From contig JABCPU010000158.1 of the NCBI GenBank assembly GCA_016800925.1, forward strand, positions 81,182 to 145,181: 64,000 bases of DNA, in the 5' to 3' direction. Position numbers and translations under genes: made by a program. The notes under the pieces were generated by a model. The model was not told where the DNA came from, ran no database searches, and saw only the letters and a program-made list of their open reading frames with translations. Shown one piece after another: positions 34,286 to 46,240 of the stretch (positions are counted from its first letter, which is position 1; each line of letters begins with the position of its first letter). Source of the stretch: Suillus spraguei. Its lineage: Eukaryota > Basidiomycota > Agaricomycetes > Boletales > Suillaceae.

Positions 34286-34400
34286 GAATGAGCTACGGTA
34301 AACTATGTTTCTGCTTTCTCGTTGGTGCGATGTGGTCAATGGCACCGCATGTAGATAGTTTGTGGCGGGAATACTTGCTTCTGCCCAAATTTTACTGGTG
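34208..34400 (+). repeat. right copy of the direct repeat flanking the secreted-protein gene
   Basis: It is similar block by block to 33623-33830 (GTGAGTATGAGTAG, TTGACTCACCG, GGCGTGGTAG, AATGAGCTACGG and so on). From 34400 to about 35380 I see no gene. Confidence 0.6.
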
Positions 34401-35901
34401 CTCGAGCGACGAAAATTCCAGGATAGAGAAACGTTTAAAAACCGTGAATGTATGACTTGTGACTGAATCAAAGATCGAGAGTAGGCCTACCTCTTACATA
34501 GTTGGTTTGTGTCAGGCGCAAACATCCTGCCCGTTGAATCTGTCGAAAGACATAGATGGAGCGAGCGAGCGGACGGTTTGCATGCATTGGTCAGTTATCA
34601 GGTCAAATTTTTAGTGTGTTGATGTGTTGAAAAATAAGAGAATGAAATTTGAGGAGAGAACTGATAGACGAGGTGACATGGATGATCAAAACTGCGTGGT
34701 AAGATGACAGGAAAGTGGAAAGGACTTAAGAGAAGGCCGTGATAAGATAAGCGGAGTCTGGGACTGGCAAGTGACGGGTCACCGCCACTACAAACGACAG
34801 TCTGTCCAGAGAGTATGAAAACTAATAGGCACACTGTCACAAAACCATCAGAGTTAGACTTTTCAGTTCAAAAAAAATGCGCAACGTACCACAGGAGCGG
34901 TAATAGGCTTCCCCTCAACCAGAGTCCTGAGCATCTCAGAGATAACATGCAGACACTCTACGCTGTATGTCTCGAGATCTACTAGAAGAGAGTGGTCGAG
35001 CTGCCAGTATTTGTCGAACGTTGACTGGGACCTATTGGCATCTTTGGGGTTAGAGCGTGATCAGATGACGAATGCATTCGTTGAACATATAACAACGCGG
35101 GTGAGATTTACACGTTAGCAGAAGTCACTTCTAGCCTAAAAATTTCTTGAGTGATGTCATCAGGCAAAGTAATATAACAAGGCGAGACAAAATGTTAAAC
35201 AATGTTGGTTTTTGAAATCCACTGATATGTAGTTATAGATCCGAGGTTGCAATCTGTTCTATGTTGTGAGCATTAACAAAATACACTATGAAACCGAACA
35301 CAGGTGAAGTTCACCGGATGAATCACCCAATGAATGGGTACCAAAGTGATAATCTGCAATCTGACAGGCCCTTGCTTAGTAACGTCAACAACGTACCAAA
35401 ACAACATGCTGACTCTCCTTCGCGACTACACACTGCAAGAAGAACATTGTTTGCGATCCTTGGAATCTTATTAGAGTTGTAGCGCCGAGCATGTAATGTC
35501 ATATTATCTAATGAAGATACGCCAGTGCTTACATTATCGTCACCGTTTAGGCATACAAAGGATGCTGAGCGACGTGCTGTGGACGGTTTGCATTTTTGTA
35601 GATTAATGTTAATGCACAGAACTTCAAAGAAATTTATTTCACAGAGGCCACATGTGTATTTCTTATTGTCCAGTGACCACAAATGCTTACCTTTTTGCGA
35701 CATCTCATCGGGCCACAATGCGCGTCCACAGGCGTGCTTTGTCTAGCGTTTCTCTACATATTGTGAGTTTAAAAACTTGGCATTTTCTGTCCTTCAATTC
35801 CTATCTTCTCTCGTCCTCCTTAATTTGACAAATTCATCTTGTGACCTTGAACACTTCATATCATTCGTTCAAATCATCTATGTCTTTGTGAGTCTACTCA
35901 C

Positions 35902-36030
35902 ATGTCGACTCAGTATCTTCATATGCCGATGATATCTTCCGCACATAGCACCACATACAGCAGTCTGAAAATGTTTTTGGATGGGTTTGTGTTTAATCTC
36001 AAGTCGGATGACGCGCAGGTCATCTCATAA
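35902..36030 (+). promoter_or_regulatory. conserved upstream ORF overlapping the zinc-finger start
   Basis: A 42-codon ORF (MSTQYLHMP...QVIS) in another frame overlaps the first codons of the zinc-finger gene. Copy 2 keeps the same start, length and stop position near 54176 despite many substitutions. It could lower translation of the main ORF, or could be a misread first exon. Confidence 0.4.
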
Positions 36031-36802
36031 TTTTCTTAGCAAGTCTATGCCATCTTCCTCTGCTTCCGATGCGACCGTGTGTGCCAAGCCTCCCACATGT
36101 AAAACTGATTATACTGTTGAATCCGAGGATGGCAGTTTGACTTCGTCTCTGGTACCAACTACGCGCAAGCGCAGATGCTTGGACGACGACGACGATGAAA
36201 TCAGAGAGGGAAAGTTTGGTAATTACACACTAGCAGACGCTAGTGCCATAGTCATGGCTGTGCCCATTCACGACCCACAGCCAGTAGACATCAGCAACCG
36301 CAGGACTCATGACGCCCGCGGTAATCTTCTTCGAACGAGGAGATTTGGGGCGATGGAACTCGACGATTCTCACCCCACACGGTCCGTCAAGATTACAAAT
36401 GAACTACCCACAGGGATGACTTGCGTACGAGCATGCGGTTGGACGGACCAGCCGTGCGGGCTGTTTATAGAAATGAACAAGGTCCGTGTCGCAGATCACC
36501 TGTTGCGTTGGCACGATGTCAAATCCAAAGACGCGGCTCCTTGTAAATTCGAGGGTTGCCCGAAACCGGGGGCGATACTCAATTTGGCCCGTCACATTGA
36601 GGGCATCCACTATACGACGTCCTACGAATGCCCCTATTGCGGCAAGCGGTGGTCGAGGTCCGATGCTTTAAATCGGCATCAGAAGCAATGCGAACCGGTC
36701 CTTGCTAGCAAGGCCCGCGCTAAGAAGGGAGGTCGCAAGTTCAATCTTCATCGGAAGAAGTTGGTCTATGGGTATATCGTTCCTACCTGCAACGCGACAT
36801 AG
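35981..36802 (+). CDS. C2H2-type zinc-finger protein, copy 1
   Basis: One open frame of 273 residues. The N-terminal half is Ser/Pro-rich with an acidic run (RRCLDDDDDE, near residue 70). Three Cys/His units follow: CGWTDQPC...HLLRWH (about 154-180), CKFEGC...RHIEGIH (about 190-212) and CPYCGKRWSRSDALNRHQKQC (about 218-238, C2HC). The basic tail RAKKGGRKFNLHRKK is a likely nuclear signal. A DNA-binding transcription factor role is inferred from the fingers. The next ATG (MTRRSS, 10 codons later) could also start it. An upstream overlapping ORF begins ATGTCGACTCAG near 35902. It converges on the esterase gene. Confidence 0.8.
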   Translation: MGLCLISSRMTRRSSHNFLSKSMPSSSASDATVCAKPPTCKTDYTVESEDGSLTSSLVPTTRKRRCLDDDDDEIREGKFGNYTLADASAIVMAVPIHDPQPVDISNRRTHDARGNLLRTRRFGAMELDDSHPTRSVKITNELPTGMTCVRACGWTDQPCGLFIEMNKVRVADHLLRWHDVKSKDAAPCKFEGCPKPGAILNLARHIEGIHYTTSYECPYCGKRWSRSDALNRHQKQCEPVLASKARAKKGGRKFNLHRKKLVYGYIVPTCNAT

Positions 36803-37666
36803 TCCAGCGCGCGACTGTAAGTCCCCCATGACCTGCATCTGTCACTGCCGCTAACTTCTTGTTGCACCACTTCATATCATTGATACTCGTTTTGCATCGA
36901 ACATTTCTCGGTGTTTTCCTTTCTTCTTTATTGCCTGGCGGATCTTCTGTATGATGATTGGATAAATTCTTGGACGCAGCCATCGTGCCTCGTCGTGTCG
37001 CTTGGCGTATGTTCTATATGGTTGTTGGATGGATGTCGGATGATAGGGCTCGGGGCTTTGCATCGTACTTATTATGAGGATCAGGCATGTAGAGCTCCTG
37101 TGTTTGATAACGAATAATTCGTGACGCTGGCGTTGAACAAATAGCTTGATATGGTCAGAGATGACATGAAACATAAGGGTAGAACTTGACTGCTTGATGT
37201 TCCTACGCTCCAACGCAGTAGGTCGTGATCAATTTGGCCGGTTTGTCACTAACTTGAGCATCCGCGAGCGGCTGTAGCCTGTGCTACGCAGCCAATTGAA
37301 GGTTGTAAACAAATAAATATCCCACGCAGAACAAAGGAATCATGCATCTCCGTTGTAGAAAGGCCTGACAATAGATGTACTCAGACTGGGGAGACGTGAC
37401 ATCACCAGAGAGTATACTACGGATGGTACTCGTTGCCAATTGATATGAACCGACGAATCTTTTGATTGACAAAAAAGTTTCGCTGTACAATGATTATACG
37501 ACTAGAAACATTGTGACAAGCTACTGGATGGATGACAAACATATTGCAGGACCATTCAGATACCAGAGCAGCACTTGACTTCCATCACTGCGCTGAATAC
37601 GCAGACACGCTCAACCAATAACTGCATATCTTTAGCTTAGCACTTATCTCATCACGAATATGGTAC
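36803..37666. other. convergent intergenic region
   Basis: AT-rich and non-coding. It is duplicated at 55076-55650 except for a roughly 390-bp segment (about 37350-37745, running into the esterase 3' end) that is missing from copy 2. Confidence 0.6.
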
Positions 37667-39917
37667 TCACGCGCAACGCTCCAACAAAGCATTATCAGTC
37701 TTGAAAGTGTGAACGTCAGGTGCTCCCGCGAATGTCTCGTTGAACTTCATCTCCGTCAGATCATCTTGCCAAGTACTCCAGGAAGGCGTGATATCCCCTG
37801 GGGTGTATCTGTGGTCAGGAGTCTCAAACATAGCCATAGCCATGAATGAATTCGAGAAAGCAGTGATGAACTGCGAATTGTTGTAGGGAGGCCTGAAACG
37901 GTTTACGATCAGAGTAGGGGTTGATCCAATGCTGCGACTTACAAGCCTGAGGTGAAGTAGTATGCAACATCACTTCCATGCAGGCCGGGCGGGATTGCAA
38001 ATTCGCCCTGCTTGTATTCAGTATAAATGAATTTGGGAGTTGCCTCAAACTCACTTTCCAAGCTCGTCCTCCGAATGCTGAGAGGAGATAATAAGTGGGG
38101 CAAACGAATATCGCTGAAACGACGGCATGAAATCAGGGACCGTGATCATTCGTTCAATAATATACGTACAGTCACCCATCACAAGATTTGCCTGGTTAAC
38201 GTTGCTTCCGTATTTCTGGTAGATCGTCGCCGCTCCAGCGGCCTGAGCAAAACCAAAGTTCGGAAAAAGCGTCAAGACATAGTCCGCAACGTCCAATGTC
38301 GTCGATGGATTGACGAAATCGTTCCCTTCATGCGAATTGGTCACAGAAAGAAGATAGTTCTAAGGGAGAAAGGGAATCAGTTTGTTTATGAGATAGATGC
38401 ATTCATGGATCATACGCCATTCAAACGACCTTTGCTTATCGTTACAGTGGGCCTCTCCAAGATGAAAGTGCCATCCACCACAGGGACGAATACGAATGTG
38501 CCAGAGAACCCGTTGACATTGATGTTATAGTTCAACGTCTGCAGTGTATTGACATCTGCAGCGCGCAAACAAGAGAGGGTATCCGAACTCGAGGTACAAC
38601 TGTGAGTTGAGGGATTAGATAGGGAATGATAGTTTTTCAAAAGATTTACTTTGTTCCGTTAACGGCCTCACTATACAACATCTAGTAGCGGCATTTAGGA
38701 CCCTACAGACAACATCCTCATGAAAAAGAATCACCTCCGGAATGCGATCATTATAGTTGTATTGGGATGGTAAGAACGTAGAGCTCGTCATGGCGCTTCT
38801 GAAGAGGGGAGGCTGCGTATTTCCTCCATTGGCAACGAGATGCTGCAGCACTGAACCGGCACCTAAAGCAAAGTAGTAAACAAAGATGAAGGTGATAAAG
38901 AGTACCTAGAGCAGCTCACCAGCGGACTCTCCCCAAATTGTGACCTTCGTGGGGTCACCGCCGAAGCTGCTTATCTATCCGGGTAAGCCTCCTATCAGCT
39001 GGGGTACACAACGCAAGTACAGTGTTCTGCTCACGTAGGCCTGCACCCACTGCAACGCATAATTCTGATCGACTTGGAAATTAAGTTCAGCTGAATTCGA
39101 ATACTAGCAGACCATGATGATCACGTACGTAGTCCAGCATTAAGTGAACCCCCTGCCTTGACTGCTTCCCCTGGAAGAAAACCTAATCGGTAGTGTGCAC
39201 ACCTCAGTATGCATTTGAAACCGATAGGAACAATGAAAACATACCGAATAAACCGAGGCGGTACTGAACTATGACACTGATGATACCGTAATTCGAGTCT
39301 ATAATTAGATCTGCGCCATTGTATTCGCTTGCAGCTCCTTCAATATACCCTCCTCCGTGAATCCAAACGACAACTGGGAGCCCTCCTCCTGGAGTGGTCA
39401 CCACTTGATTTCCAGGAATGTATACACTACCGGACGCAACCATTAATTGCAAATGTCAACACCATCGCTCTACGACAGAGCTTACTTTAAGAATAAACAG
39501 TCTTCAGATTGACTAACAGCCCTTTTCGTTATAGAGAAGCTTTCAAATGGATTTGTCGAAGAGTCGCCTGCGGGTGCTTGATAACATTCGTTTGGTTGTG
39601 TGGTAGCTTGTTGAACCCCAGAGACGGTTGATGGAGGCTGTGGAGCTTCCCATCTTAAGCCACCTATGCAATTGGTGCGTGAGCGGAGATTATGTGCAAC
39701 AAACTGAAGTAAACACACCAACTGGAGGAGCCGCGTAGCGTATTCCAAGAAAGCTGGTGATGTTTGTGGCTGTGTCGACTGATCCCTGGTACTGGGAATA
39801 ACCCAAGTCGACAATGGATGCAGATACGTTAGCTGCTGGAGAAGACAATGCTTGTAGCGCAAGCAAAGCCTGGGACATGGCCAATAGATTGGCTCTAGTA
39901 GATAAATTCAAACCCAT
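37667..39917 (-). pseudogene. type-B carboxylesterase/lipase, copy 1, broken
   Basis: The start is at 39917 with a probable signal peptide. Exons are joined by short introns at 39663-39718, 39427-39485, 39183-39244, 39073-39128, 38975-39034 and 38863-38919, with more downstream. Landmarks in order are FLGIRYAAPPVG, SEDCLFL, VVVWIHGGGYIEG (oxyanion hole), GGDPTKVTIWGESAG (catalytic Ser, about 38.93 kb), FVFVPVVDGTFI, CPTYYLL and PPGLHGSDVAYYF (catalytic His region), ending at 37667. Two lesions lie about 38.65-38.68 kb: TAG at 38682-38684, where copy 2 reads CAG, and a 4-base insertion near 38648. Otherwise it is intact, so inactivation looks recent. The family hydrolyses carboxyl esters, often extracellularly. 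Confidence 0.82.
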
Positions 39918-40125
39918 GAATCGCGCAGTGATGAATATCCTTGACGAGAGTGATGAAGATGGCGTGAACTGAAGGCTGACATTATAAATTTCTCGATTTC
40001 GAGATCACTGGTAGGTCCGTGACGGGCGGAAATACCTGTACTACCGTAAGATCGTAAAAATAGGATACGGCGATGTGGTACGCATCAGGTGGTTTGGGGA
40101 TAAGAACTGTTGGCTATGTATAACG

Positions 40126-40962
40126 TTATTCCTGACGACGAGATCAATCAGTTTTTATGTTCAAACTGTGCTTGGACCATCTCTGCAAGTCTCGTGTATC
40201 CTGGAGTTCTGCTACCCTCCTTTCGCGTGAGTTCAATCATGAAATGTGGATTATATAAATACATGATAGATGGAAGTTCAATCGAAGAGGTAGTTCGGCG
40301 GACAGTGTTTGGTCGACAACAAACGTTGACGTTAAACTTTCACTAAGCTTGCTTGATCAATCATGCTAACAATTGTTTTACTCTAGCACAGTTTCCGATA
40401 CAGTGATCACCCGCAGTAACCACACGTTCCTGTCACGTGGATTCATCAGTAAACCTGTAATGCAGCTGACCCACGGTGCTGACGAATTCTCTCCCGTTCA
40501 TAACCAGAGCGGAATCCCTGATTCCCCGAACTTTAGTCTATACTTATTCTTTTCAAGCCATCCGGCGAGAACAAAGTGCAAACAATCGCGGACGCGCGCT
40601 TACATTCCCTGTCTCCACTGTATGAGCGAGCAACTTGCGCTGGCTTTCGAACTAAGGTCAACGATCAGCATTGCCACAGTTAAAGGCAGTGCAAGACCTG
40701 TTGGAGCCGCCTTACGAGAGTGAAAACGATTAGATAAATTCTTTCAAACAGTGCAACAAATATTTACCTCGAGGCTTGTGCTAATTATAAGTAAAAAGTC
40801 GATGCGATGATTATCGGACGATTTTAGATCGAGAACAAATTCTTTCTGCATTCAGTTGACCATGACACAGACCTCGAGGCTTGCTCAAGGTTTGTACTAA
40901 TTATAGTGACCTATATAATTGATGATGTAGAGCCCTTCCCTTCGCTTCAACTGCTATTCACA
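40126..40962. other. upstream region of the NLR gene; short direct repeat
   Basis: No gene is seen. A short phrase (CCTCGAGGCTTG, then a CTAATTATA block) occurs at about 40768 and again at about 40872. The 150 bp before the start codon are AT-rich, with TATATAATTG at about 40912. Confidence 0.5.
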
Positions 40963-43900
40963 ATGACTCGGAGGAAAGGCAACTCATCATCGAGTCGGAG
41001 AGATTCCACTCAAGAAACCCACACATCTAACGAAGCAACAGCTCGTCAAGGTTCGGTACGTGGCTTGGTTCGCTCCACTCCAAATGCTGACATCGATGCA
41101 TCCTTCGTCTAGCACCGACCCATGAACCTGCGTCATTGACCCCGAATCCGGTATATAGGTTTTCTTGCCTTCCAGTCTCTGTGCTCTCTCTAATTTCTGG
41201 TGATCGTGCAGGTCCAGGCGGCTCCGTCTGGTATGGAAATGGATGCTGATACTCAGTCGGCACTTCAGGCTGCAGAGCATATGCATTCACCTTCGGGACA
41301 TGCGACTACCGCACTTTCTATTGTTCAGGACGCACAAGCGGATCTCGATGCTGTTGACGGTTTCCAGGATACATATCCCAAACCCCTCAGGATATTCGAC
41401 GATGTTATCGGGAAGATAGCGGATGTATGGACCTTTCTCTCGATCGGAACATAACTAATACAGTTCGACAGGTACATCCATATGCAAAGATGGCACTGGG
41501 CGTCTTATCTTGTGTAGCCAAAATATGTATTCTTTTTCTCCCTGTGTCGCGCTGTTACTCAGCAATCATTTGTGCAGATTATTCTAGCTCAAGCAAATCG
41601 TGACGCAGCAATACGCAAACTTGTCGAGAAGTTATGTGAAGTTTACAATTTCATAACACAAGACGAGATACTAGGCCAAATTTCGTCGATGCGCGATATC
41701 CTTGGAAAGATTTCTCAGCAGACCAGTGAATGTGCCCGTTTTATTAAAAGTTACTCAGAGACTACAAACTTTTGTGAGTGTTACAAGCTTTGCATTCTGT
41801 ACCGTCTCGAGCTTCTACCATCATCACAGGGAAGAGACTGGGAAAGAACGTCGTCTCAGAAACAACAGATACGACACAAAAGTTCAGTGAAGTGTTCGAT
41901 GGGCTCATGCAAAACTTCCGGGACCAAGTTGCTCACGACGTAGCTGTACGCATCCACGATATAGCCACCAACGCCCACGACACAGCCACCAACGTCCGCG
42001 ACATAGCCATACATCTCCACCGTACAGGTAAGTATTCAGACGTCCTTGTGACTTGACATATATTCAAACCTTCACAGAAGAAATACTGGACCTCAGCGGT
42101 ATAACTTATGCAGAAGGCGCGGGACTAGATACCAGAAAACAGTGCCTTCAAGGGACCCGCACGGAAATCCTTTCCCAGATCACAGAATGGGTCAACAGCA
42201 CTGGGGACAACGTTCCACGCGTGCTGTGGCTATCTGGCCCTGCAGGCAAGGGAAAATCTGCCATCGCCCACACCATCGCTAAGTGGTTCGAAGATGTGGG
42301 AGGGCTCGGTTCGTGTTACTGTTTTGACCGCCAGCGGCAAACAGACCGTCGCCACGAAATGATCTTTTCCACGATCGCGCGCGACCTGGCCGACCATGAC
42401 CCAGAGGTGAGGCGGGCCTTGGCAAATACAGTTCAAGCCTCGAGTTCGCTCAAGAAGACTGCGGATATCGTCCAGCAGTGGCAGAAGCTTCTTGTTGAGC
42501 CACTAGCAAAGTCATCTGGGTCAACTAAGGAGCCCATCGTGATCGTGATCGAAGGACTGGACGAGAGCGGTGGAGTAGAAACACGGAAAGATCTCCTCCG
42601 TATTCTAGCTGGCAAACATCAAGACCCCGCTGTTCCCAAAATCACAGACCTCCCCAACAACTTCCGCTTCATCGTTACCTCTCGCCCACTTCGTGACATC
42701 AATGACGAATTTCACAGTGTTCAGCATATTCGACAGATGTCCATGGATGATATTCCAACAGCTGTCGCAGAGCGCGACATTCATGCTTACGTATCCAAGG
42801 AGTTGGAAGGGTTGAGTTTCCAGGATAAAGAGTTCGCAGTCCTCGCTGAGAAAGCTGATGGACTTTTCGAGTGGGCGCGTCTCGCCTGCGGATACATCAA
42901 AGATCCCGATGTGGGACTATCTTCAATTGATTGCTACAACGCTGTGGTGTCACGCGATCCTGCTGAAAGAAGCATGCTGTTGTACAGCATGTATGACCTC
43001 ATTTTAACAAATATCATGCACAGGGATACACCTACCCACGTCCAGCAGTCGCAAAAATCGCGTTCGACGGCGCTTACGAGATTCCGCTCGGTGATGGGAC
43101 AAATACTAGGCACAGCTGAACCCCTTCCCCTAGCTTCCCTGAACGCCATGAGGCGCCATTTCCCAATGCAAGAAGACAATTTCGACGTGGAGCTTGTGAT
43201 CAGAAGCATGGGTTCCCTCCTCAGCGGCACCACCAACTCAGATTCCCCAATCCGACCACTTCACGCATCCTTCCACGATTTCCTAACAGACAAACCATCC
43301 AGTGGTGAATTTTTCATCGACCTGCCAAATGCGCAGCGCGACCTCGCGTTTGCGTCCCTTCGGGTGATGGAACACGATCTTCGCTTCAATATCTGCAATT
43401 TGAAGTCATCATATCTCCCTAATAACGAAGATCCCGGGCTGCAAGAACGAGTCCAAAAATGCATCTCCCCATATCTGTCATATTCCTCTCGATTTTGGAC
43501 TTCGCACATACGAACCACAGTCTTCAACAAGGAGCTCGCAAAAGAAGTGAAATTATTCTTCGAAGATGAACGGCTGTTTTTCTGGCTTGAGTTACTCGGC
43601 CTGATCAATGCGCTCAGCGGCGCAGTTGCTGCCCTTCCGCCCGTTGCCCAGTGGCTGAAGGTGAGCACACTGCTACTAGGTGCCAGATAAAGCGCTCATG
43701 GGCAATCACAGTGCCATTCCGAATTCAAAGATGTTTCCTCGACTGCAATGGACATACAGAGGTTCATTCAAGTTTTTGGCGGCATGATTCTACACAGCAC
43801 ACCGCATCTGTATGTATCGGCACTCCCATTTTCCCCTGCCAACTTTCCGCTATCGAGAACGTTTTCTGCACGGTTTCCGAATACTCTTCGTGTGGTGTTC

Positions 43901-45339
43901 GGATGTAATATGAATTGGCCGGCTGTTCAGACTGTGCTCAGCGGGCACACTGGTGCAGTTTCATCGGCCTCGTTCTCACCAGACGGCACTCGCATCGTCA
44001 CTGGTTCTTGGGACCAGACTGTTCGGGTGTGGGATGCTGCAACAGGGCAGCCAGTCGGCGAGCCCTTGCGGGGGCATACTGATTCAGTTACCTCGGTCTC
44101 ATTCTCGCCAGACGGCACTCGCATCGTCACTGGTTCTTGGGATCAGACTGTTCGGGTGTGGGATGCTGCAACGGGGCAGCCAGTCGGTGAGCCCTTGCGG
44201 GGGCACACTCTTCCAGTTACCTCGATCTCGTTCTCGCCGGACGGCACTCACATCGTCACTGGTTCACAGGATCAGACTGTTCGGGTGTGGGATGCTGCAA
44301 CGGGGCAGCCAGTCGGTGAGCCCTTGCGGGGGCACACTCATTCAGTCAAGTCGGTCTCCTTCTTACTGGACGGCACTTGTATCGTCACTGGTTCTTCGGA
44401 TCAGACTGTTCGGGTGTGGGATGCTGCAACGAGGCAGCCAGTCGGCGAGCCCTTGCGAGGGCATACTGATTCAGTTACCTCGGTCTCGTTCTCGCCGGAC
44501 GGCACTCGCATCGTCACTGGTTCTTGGGATCGGACTGTTCGGGTGTGGGATGCTGCGACGGGGCAGCCAGTCGGTGAGCCCTTGTGGGGGCACATGAGTG
44601 AAGTTAACTCGGTCTCGTTCTCGCCGGACGGCACTCGCATTGTCACTGGTTCTTGGGATCAGACTGTTCGGGTGTGGCATGCTGTGACGGGGCGGCCAGC
44701 CGGTAAGCCCTTGCGGGGGCACACTCATTCAGTTAACTCGGTCTCATTCTCGCCGGACGGCACTCGCATCGTCACTGGTTCACAGGATCAGACTGTTCGG
44801 GTGTGGGATGCTGCAACGAGGCAGCCAGTCGGCGAGCCCTTGCGGGGGGGCATACTGATTCAGTTACCTCGGTCTCGTTCTCGCCAGACAGCACTTGCAT
44901 CGTCACTGGTTCACGGGATCAGACTGTTCGGGTGTGGGATGCTGCGACGAGGCAGCCATCGCAGCAGTGCGCTGTGTCAGATCCTTTACCATTCTCAGAT
45001 GAACATCGCACGCTCGAAGCCACCGCTACTATGCCATTGAACACTTGGAATAATCACTTCATTTCCTTCTCATCCAACCTCGTTCACGCGCTGCGCAAGA
45101 CTTCTGAGTTAACGGAGGGAACATCCCATGACAACTGCCGTTCGACCCCCTTTGTCCTGAATGTTGACAGTGGATGGGTGGCGGGGCCCAAACAGCAGCT
45201 GTTATTCTGGGTACCACCCGCTTCTCGACGCCCGTTCTATAACCCTGAAACTGCATTAGTGATACCCAGAGGATGTCCTGAGCTTGATCTGAGCTGCATG
45301 GCACATGGACAGCACTGGCAGAAGTGCCGACAGGAGTGA
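40963..45339 (+). pseudogene. NACHT-WD40 NLR-type receptor (STAND NTPase), damaged
   Basis: Seven exons: 40963-41055, 41212-41424, 41472-41522, 41578-41773, 41830-42027, 42078-43660 and 43712-45339 (about 1319 residues). The N-terminal helical region (AEHMHSPSGHATTALS...) is a type found in bolete NLRs. The NACHT module has the P-loop SGPAGKGKSAIAHTI (about residue 303), Walker B IVIVIEGLDES and FRFIVTSRPL. Eight 43-residue WD40 repeats occupy about 43943-44970, then a conserved tail (LLFWVPPASRRPFYNPETAL). Such proteins act in allorecognition or innate immunity by nucleotide-dependent assembly. Lesions: the donor of intron 3 reads AT instead of GT at 41523, and a run of seven G (44844-44850) where the other repeats have five shifts the frame in repeat 7/8. 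The exon 1 boundary at 41055 is my best in-frame choice. No counterpart exists in duplication copy 2. Confidence 0.85.
43943..44972 (+). repeat. eight 129-bp WD40-encoding repeats
   Basis: Units of 129 bp (43 residues: [18 protein letters not shown], then [19 protein letters not shown]) are nearly identical in DNA. Differences cluster at a few residues: positions 4-5 and 7 of the unit, 17 (R/H/C), 23 (W/Q/S/R) and 35-36. This fits concerted evolution with variable surface positions. Confidence 0.95.
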
Positions 45340-46240
45340 GTCTTCTCAACACCCTTTCCATTCTTTGCACTTACTAAATCAATACTTGTAGACCTTAATG
45401 CTGATGATGACCGCAGCAATAGATCCATTATGGAAATTTCAGATACAATTTAGATGTGACCAAGTGTACAGTAGATCATACTTCTATGCTCAGTATGTAG
45501 TCCGAGTCTAGGGTTGTCCAAGCTAGTCTGTAAAATACAACATGTAATCACAATATCCAGCCATGAATTACGACTGTACCCCCTTCTCATGACCAGCGTA
45601 TCCAAGAAATTCGAGCTCTTTGTCACCCGCACAACTACGAGACAGTTATCTAAGCACAGAACATGTCAACATGCCTACTAACCAAACAATACAGCGTGCT
45701 CCAACTTGACTTGTACGCCGTAGATTAGTGTCGAGATCTCAACGAACGGCGCTGCGCCCCCTGACCGGACCTGCGAGGCACACTAGTTGCCGTTTTGACA
45801 CTAGTCAACGAAGACATCCGTGCCTTGAGTAGGACATACCCTTATTTCCTGGACACGAGGACATCATTAAGTTACTCAACAGCGCTTGATACAATGGAAT
45901 ATTTGGATTCGACTTATGGGATAGTCTGCAACTCGAACGGCAGTTAGTAGTTTGAATGATGGTAACAAACGATGCACCTCAGTGGCCATACTTTATACGA
46001 TTGTACTCGCGTAGGCCGTACTGCGAGTCCAGGTGATAAACCATCAAGCCGTGATCATACGGCTTGGATTGTTGCTCACGGTGACTTAACCTTAAACACA
46101 TACAGTGCGTATGTGCACATAAGTTTTGGGTTGCGAGCATTCCCGCGGGTCGCGGATTTCGCAGGTTCTAGGTGAAAGGCATTGAATTAGGGTCATAAGG
46201 AGAACAGGACACGAACCTGAGCGTTTGAACAGTTCTGAGG
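45340..46240. other. intergenic region downstream of the NLR, no gene seen
   Basis: Only short frames without motif. It is present only in duplication copy 1. Confidence 0.5.

Larger units (their letters stand above)
35384..40125 (+). repeat. segmental duplication copy 1, left block
   Basis: It aligns in order and orientation with 53684-57980: promoter region, zinc-finger gene, convergent esterase gene and esterase upstream region. The left edge lies near ACTACACACTGCAAGAAG and the right edge near TGGCTATGTA. Divergence is uneven, lowest over the zinc-finger 3' end. Confidence 0.9.

Noticed and set aside
43748..45040. WD40 frame as a separate gene
   Set aside because: An intron at 43661-43711 joins it in phase to the NACHT exon; it is the C-terminal half of one gene.
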